A stretch of 64,000 nt of DNA from Gordionus sp. m RMFG-2023 (Eukaryota; Nematomorpha; Gordioida; Chordodea; Parachordodidae): positions 79,647,561-79,711,560 of the forward strand of contig NC_088775.1 of the NCBI RefSeq assembly GCF_954871325.1, in the 5' to 3' direction. The first letter of the stretch is position 1. Each line of letters opens with the position of its first letter. This document shows positions 60,001 through 64,000 of this stretch, piece after piece. Position numbers and translations under genes: made by a program. Under the pieces are notes generated by a model, which was not told the DNA's origin, made no database searches, and saw only the letters and a program-made list of their open reading frames with translations.

Positions 60001-61814
60001 TATAATGAATATTATTAACATTATAAATACAAACATTATTAGAATTAAATTGAATTGTAAATCTAATTTATAATTAAAAAATATATGCAAACAACCCTGT
60101 AAATACAAATTTTTAAATTATTATGCCAGAAAGTAGCCTGGCTCAAAATATTTATATATTTTAATACTCAGGCCAGATCTAATTTGATTGATAATGGCCA
60201 ACTTTTAAAAATTTAATTATGTTATCTATATCTATATATTTATAAAAAATTAAAATAGTGTCATAAAGTTATGTCAAAAAACGTGTTACTTTTTTTGTAA
60301 AGTAAATAACTTAGTAAGAGAAAAGAGTTACTTTAAAAGGTAATGTTTACAGCAGTTAATACTAATAATTAATATGATTTGATTTAGAGTCATATTGCTA
60401 AATTTTATGATTACTTAATTTTCCATTTTGCATTATATTACCGAAAGATGACAAATTTGGGAGTTGTGACATTTTATTATAATTGATATTTGAGTCCTTT
60501 TTATCTATAGTTAAATATTAAAAAAATGTCATATAAATTATTTTATTAAAAAGAAAATATCTATGCACCTTGGTACCATTAGAAGGGGGGGGGAGATAAA
60601 GAGACTTGTACCATTGGAAGGGGGATGCAGATACCTTCCATTCATGGGCAGGCCAATACCCAAGTAATAGGCCGGGTATGGGTACAATATTATATTTTCT
60701 AACAAGCCTGAGTTTTTAATAAAAAATTTTAATGGGTTTGTGACTTTTTTAATTTAAATTTAGTTTATTTATTGCTAACTTAAAAAAAATATATTGCACT
60801 ATATTTTTTTAATAATAATAAATTTCAGAATTGCAAAAACTGAATGCCTAAATATACTTAAATTATGTTTATTTTTATAAAAAATAAATTAAATTATTAG
60901 ATATAGGCTAAAAAAAAATTGAAACTTACTATGGACTTGAGCAGGACTTGGGTAATATTAAATATGGGTCGGGCTTGAGCCTAGAAAAATTTCTATGTGC
61001 CTGAATCAAGCTTAATAAAAAAAACTCAGGCCCATGAATATATCTGGAAGAGGGTGATGCAAGATATCATAAAAATGGGGGGAGGAGACTATTTTAAAGG
61101 CATTAACATCATTTGAATAAAAGTGAAGAGGGTAATTATAATTTGAATTTCCGTTTTTGCTAACTTGGTAGGAGGGGAGTAAATTTTAGAAGGTAAAATT
61201 TTCAAGTGGTAATATTGTCATCAGTTTGGGGGGGGGGGGTGTAAAAATCTCTGTTTGTGTACAATCATTCATTATTTAGCCATGATGATTGAGATGGTGT
61301 CACCAGGTCTAAAAGTTTTGTAATTTAAATAATTAAACACTCCAAAAATGCTCCCTCATTTTAACAACTTTGGCTTGGCATCCCAAACCAAACTTCTTAA
61401 ATGTATATTTAGACCAAAAATATAACAACCTGTTGTCAAACGGCTTGATTTAGTAGATTTTTAATTCAAAATTTAACCAAAGCAATATTACGCAAGCCTC
61501 AATATTTCGTTATGAGATGTCCAAACCTTACTGCCATCTATGAGCAAAATTTTTAAGCTTGCCTAATATATCTTGGCTAAAATGGAGTAGCCGTTTTTAA
61601 AAATCGAGCCCTTTAACAATACTATAACCATCTGAAGGTTACCAAGTTGCGGAGGTTTAATTTGCTATATAATAAGAATATTTTAAAAACATTCATTCGA
61701 ATGATGTTTATCATCTTCGTTAAGATCGTCATAATTTGTTTCGATGTTATTGTTCGAAGAAGTCAGGAAATTAAACTCGTTCAAAGCTTCGTTATGATCT
61801 AAATCTAAATCGTC
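48071..61814 (-). CDS. STRN: Striatin, WD40 half (5'-partial, 11 exons)
   Basis: Striatin is the scaffold and regulatory (B''') subunit that joins PP2A to GCK kinases and MOB4 in the STRIPAK complex. Minus-strand exons: 61814-61691, 58973-58882, 58802-58735, 58502-58386, 58315-58268, 56556-56432, 56235-56047, 53531-53388, 51699-51601, 51537-51451, 48246-48071; every junction is GT-AG and keeps frame (about 422 aa). It begins in the acidic linker (EALNEFNFLTSSNNN), continues with DDELANLN and KTWHIRSSL, then WD40 repeats: LDSIRCLAFHPCLPCLLTAS, EDQTIKYWNI, GAVLSVTFNSNGEYFLSGG, AHSDAVWMVKFHP, CSADGSLLLWD, GHNDNYIRFFN, MIAHLDSVSCLSLDPYGLYL, GSHDNSIRLWN, and the family's signature end FHPSLSYMASAGADSIAKIF before the stop. 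The N-terminal coiled coil and caveolin-binding part lie upstream, beyond the window or unrecognised. Long introns hold hAT fossils. Confidence 0.95.
48805..50857 (-). mobile_element. hAT element in last striatin intron, about 2.05 kb
   Basis: Ends CAGAGTTGCCAGATAC and the complement of CAGGGTTTCCAGATCTC. Flanks ACGATGAC and GTTATGAC agree at only 5 of 8, so the target duplication is weak. A minus-strand transposase pseudogene fills it. Located between the last two striatin exons, same strand as the gene. Confidence 0.8.
49080..50660 (-). pseudogene. hAT transposase pseudogene (HGG-type zinc finger)
   Basis: From the right end on the minus strand: KYKLQFQDKFNIQKKFKSH, WNCIYSGVTEDKEFSLYIKC and NISHGGVHDVKKTFNKK, a BED-like finger of the kind found in hAT-derived ZBED/SCAND3-like proteins; then near 50000 NASVNFGKRQSVMTELL and CLCNIIHNAGRKGHTSLSI, matching the core DNASVNFG...C-HIIHNA motif. 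Several stops and frame changes; the C-terminal SxSERxFS region reads poorly near 49100-49150 (PDSNTDSERIF). Confidence 0.8.
52060..52800. repeat. Inverted pair of hAT transposase fragments in striatin intron
   Basis: Right half (about 52480-52790, plus strand) reads QCYDGANVMSG, KGGAQHA and VPYIHRSIIIALSF, the hAT core segment usually written CYDGAxVMSG...YxHC..HRLNL. The left half (about 52060-52320) is a diverged copy on the minus strand (AQ...SCSVLMS, VIYIHCFIHRL). Matching landmarks on opposite strands include TTTCTTTGACATT. Both are broken by stops. Transcription through the intron would place them as a hairpin. Confidence 0.7.
52884..53028 (+). other. Exon-like open stretch, function unknown
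   Basis: Plus-strand frame with normal-looking coding composition: KTQNDVNESGNGNDIRMDLT, DSYAHGEGGSEEKLVCLESS, LLNTIK, followed by GTATAA (possible donor) and preceded by an AG. It is too short and too isolated to assign. It may be an exon of the adjacent hAT fossil, as it lies directly downstream of the plus-strand transposase fragment. Confidence 0.3.
53215..53284. repeat. Terminal fragment of a GAACGCGTT-type element
   Basis: GGTGAACGTTGAACG...AACGCGTTCGATTTTTT...GAAATGTTTACAGCACTA. The last 37 bases are nearly the complement of the end at 13444, so both are termini of one family. The opposite end was not found. Confidence 0.55.
53882..55908 (-). mobile_element. hAT element in striatin intron, 2.03 kb
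   Basis: Ends CATGCGCGTACGCAGGAATT and the complement of CATTGGCGTACGCAGCG, variants of the common hAT terminus CAGTGGCGTACGCAG. AGTGATT abuts both ends (a 7-bp match). Long G run just inside the right end. Encodes a minus-strand transposase pseudogene. A 30-bp tandem duplication (GGGAGGGGTTTTAATTGC) is at about 55514-55568. Confidence 0.85.
54390..55290 (-). pseudogene. hAT transposase C-terminal pseudogene
   Basis: Best part (54390-54644, minus): HHFKHLLDYFPNILKLLYIL, ATLPNSTATNERTFSSLRRL, KTYLRSTTSESRLNGLALLN, the hAT dimerisation domain of the TTF-finger/52K-repressor-like subgroup. Upstream pieces with stops continue to about 55290 (EYNEHPYDIANFLNKDN). The C-terminal part is well kept, suggesting moderate age. 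A related fragment is at 63410-64000. Confidence 0.9.
56708..56880 (+). mobile_element. MITE fragment (TAGTGTTGTTAAA end) in striatin intron
   Basis: Starts TAGTGTTGTTAAAAAGCCCG and continues GATTCGAGTCGATTTTTAAA, TAAGCCTTGAGATTTGGGA, CATGTATGAGCAAAATATCC. Same family as 61429-61622 and 63469-63679. The right end is not clear. Confidence 0.6.
56881..58267. other. Rest of striatin intron 56557-58267
   Basis: No exon or clear element. The plus-strand open frame 57643-57885 has no recognisable motif. A less AT-rich patch at 57320-57640 and GATAGCGCAGTAGTATCTGG...CCCCCCGCTCCC near 58016-58078 look like decayed repeat DNA. Confidence 0.4.
58974..61428. other. Long striatin intron, mixed repeat fragments
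   Basis: Belongs to the intron 58974-61690. Contains a GGCTGTGTCGATCT end at 59041 like the 38994 family; ATCGGGTT/ATCGGCACCGATC fragments at 59800-59880; GTTACTTT motifs at 60285-60355; and a GC-richer region 60645-61036 bounded by CATGGGCAGGCC and GGCCCATGAATAT that may be a worn MITE. G runs at 60587 and 61229. No exon was recognised. Confidence 0.4.
61429..61622. mobile_element. hAT-type MITE, 194 bp, in striatin intron
   Basis: Ends CCTGTTGTCAAACGGCTTGA and the complement of GTATTGTTAAAGGGCTCGAT; flanks TATAACAA (61421-61428) and TATAACCA (61623-61630), 7/8. It lies 69 bp downstream of the striatin exon 61814-61691 in the gene's reading direction, close to the donor site. Confidence 0.75.
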
Positions 61815-63409
61815 CTTTTTTAAAAAAATATATATATACTCATGTTATCTGTGTCACTGGATTTATAAACTCGGATTAAAAAAAATTATTTAAAAAAAGA
61901 ATTCTTTCTAGCCCTTAATGTTAATATAATTATCGTTAATTATTTATATTAGCTTTACTATGGGTCCATTATGTAGGAATTCTGATTTTTTGAATCTTGA
62001 TCCAGAGGGAATTCTGTCAGTACATTTAAAAAAAATATATATAATATAAATATAATATTTCTTTTAAGATCGTTTCTTTTACAAACCGGAAATGCAACAT
62101 TTTAACCAATTATTTATAATTTGCTTTTCTGAATCCTTGCACATTATTCTTAAATATTATACATATGGGGCAAGGTGGTGAGGGCTTAATCGGACGACCA
62201 GTTCAGATGATACAATTCAAATATTCTTTTTGAAAAAAATGCGTTGACTGCATTTAGATAGTTTAGAAATAAAAACAAAAATGCAATCTATTTATTTTGT
62301 AGGACAAATCTTTTCAAATGGTCGAGGTCCTAGCTAGCCGGGTATGGTCTAAATGAGGTCAATGATTAGACTATGTAAAATATGTGCTAAAAAATTTGAA
62401 AATAATTTAAGATAACGGTTTTTTAGATATTATTTTCATGTCCAAGTGGAGAAAAAAGATATGCCAAAGTATATACGGTACATGGAAACGTTCTGTTGAT
62501 TCTATGATGAAATATTTAATCTTTTTTTCAATAACCTTTTTGTTTGATGTCCTATATTCTATAGTAAATTAGCTATATGGAGGAAGGGGGGGGGGTGATC
62601 TATCCCATAAAAATAAATTAATGCTTAGCCTTCTCTTATGAACTTGCGTTTTTTATATAGATTAAACAAAATTGTGATACAAAATTAAATAAATCAATAA
62701 CACATAAATTAGTCCTTCAAAACAAACATTTATCATAATTTGGTATGATGATTGTGTAAATGATGTATATAAACTTGTATTTATGGGGATTACTTAATTC
62801 ATATTACATTAAAATAGATCTAAACTAACTATATCCCTAGTCTTAAAATTTTGCAGTCAAGCAATTTTTTAGAATGTTATATGAAATTTTCCATAAATAA
62901 AAACTGGTCACATAATGTATCCATAAATTTTTTATACTTTCCTTAAATTCCGGCCAACCTAAAAAAAATACAACAAAATTTATGAGATGAGCTATTCTAC
63001 ACTTACATATAATTTTTTTTAAACAGCTTTTAAATGAAGATTGACTCTTATTTTATCTTTGTTAGAATAAGCCATAAATAATAAGAATAAGAAAAAATAA
63101 TATTAATTTTTGGGTTAAATGGACCAATTATAATTATACCTAATCATACCTATTAGAAAATTTGAAGGTCAAATATTTAAAATTATAGGCATAATTATTA
63201 AGGAAAAAAAGGTATTCTGGTAAACAAAATCAAAATATAAATCAGGAGATAGCCCCCATTAAGTAATCAGCTTTCCCCATAAAATTCATAATTTAAAAGT
63301 AAAATCAGTAATGTAATTTTTAAGTTGCCGCTTGGGAAAGGGGCTTATATTTATTTTGAATAAATTAGACTAAAATTAATTGTAATACAAACATATAGGG
63401 CAATAATCA
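61815..63409. other. Non-coding DNA upstream of first visible striatin exon
   Basis: AT-rich; probably a further striatin intron. I saw none of the conserved N-terminal striatin sequence (coiled coil, LEYALKQER-type motif) on the minus strand. A G run lies near 62588. No element with clear ends. Confidence 0.5.
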
Positions 63410-64000
63410 GAGTATAAATAAACATGGGCAAACACTTATTCAGTTTATTATTATGGGTAGTACTTCTCAGTAGTCGTTAAATGTCCTTATTTGAGCCAAT
63501 TTTATAAAATGGCTAATTCAATATTTTATCGAAAAAAATATTACGCAAGCCCCAAGATTTTGTTTATAGATGGCATAAATTTTGGACATCTATTAAATAA
63601 ATTTTGAGGCTTAGGAATATTTTCTGGTTAAATATTGAGTTAGCTAGTTTAAAAAATAGGATCGAGCCATTTAACCACCACTTCTCGGGTATGTTTTTAT
63701 TCTGGTTAAAGATGAAAATTTTCTTTCATTGGTAGAAGTATTACTGGGTAGATTTGCCAAAATATATAATAGAAAAATAGTCAAATGATATTTGGAACAT
63801 TAGCTAGTAATTCATCATGTGATACTTTAAAATCCTCACAATAAAAATATGCCAAATATTTAATTTTTACTCTATCAAGATTTGAAATTGATGATTCTGT
63901 GGCAATAATATTTGCAGATTTATAAGTGCTCCCGATTAATCAAGAACCTTTCAATCATTTGAGATATAAAAGTATTTAAGACAGAGATAATGAGATTTAT
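63410..64000 (-). pseudogene. hAT transposase fragment running to window end
   Basis: Minus strand: SNLDRVKIKYLAYFYCEDFK, SHDELLANVPNI, then ILANLPSNTSTNERKFSSL, TRIKTYPRS, and beyond the inserted MITE (63469-63679) STTHNNKLNKCLP. This is the same C-terminal domain as at 54390-54644 (LPNSTATNERTFSSL, LKTYLRSTTSESRLN). Broken by stops; continues past the window. Confidence 0.8.
63469..63679. mobile_element. MITE inserted in hAT transposase fragment, 211 bp
   Basis: Ends AGTAGTCGTTAAATGTCC and the complement of GGTGGTTAAATGGCTCGATC; ACTTCTC flanks both sides (63462-63468, 63680-63686), at least 7 bp. Removing it restores the transposase reading KTYPRSTT, which confirms the insertion point. Same family as 61429-61622. 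Confidence 0.85.

Noticed and set aside
60645-61036. Possible MITE bounded by CATGGGCAGGCC and GGCCCATG
   Set aside because: Inverted ends are short and no target duplication was found; mentioned only in the intron description.

Overview
The window looks like an AT-rich (roughly three quarters A+T by eye), intron-rich invertebrate animal genome. Three host genes can be read by conserved protein sequence and GT-AG splice sites: DNA topoisomerase II (+, 2527-12771, 17 exons, ATPase end outside or not found), the rRNA-processing PIN nuclease FCF1/UTP24 (+, last three exons 37714-38754) and striatin (-, 61814 down to 48071, last 11 exons with the WD40 domain). The animal group is not settled: the base composition, the many hAT ends and the intron sizes fit several AT-rich invertebrates, for example hydra-like cnidarians or aphids.

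Most of the rest is transposon debris, mainly hAT DNA transposons, many still carrying legible 8-bp target duplications. Layout: 1-2526 non-coding with two MITEs; 2.5-12.8 kb topoisomerase II; 12.8-17.6 kb degenerate intergenic DNA with one hAT; 17.65-33.69 kb an old Ty3/gypsy LTR element that has itself received a deleted hAT (18.1-19.4), a 6.9-kb foldback hAT-type element with 119-bp tandem-repeat arms (19.99-26.91) and a younger related Ty3/gypsy element (27.07-32.62), which in turn carries a 278-bp hAT MITE; 35.6-37.6 kb a three-level nest just upstream of the visible FCF1 exons; 39.0-42.1 and 44.1-47.2 kb two more three-level hAT nests; 48.1-61.8 kb striatin, with hAT fossils in its long introns; 61.8-64 kb non-coding DNA and one more hAT fossil.

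The three host genes do unrelated housekeeping jobs (DNA topology, 18S rRNA maturation, STRIPAK scaffold) and nothing suggests they work together. The most unusual structure is the foldback element: two inverted arms, each with about 17 copies of a 119-bp unit centred on the palindrome GACAATTGTC, around a core holding hAT transposase fragments in non-colinear order, the whole flanked by a perfect 8-bp duplication TTAAAAAC. Its terminal motif TAGTGTTGTTAA is shared, with small changes, by at least five other elements in the window. No CRISPR array, rRNA or convincing tRNA was seen.
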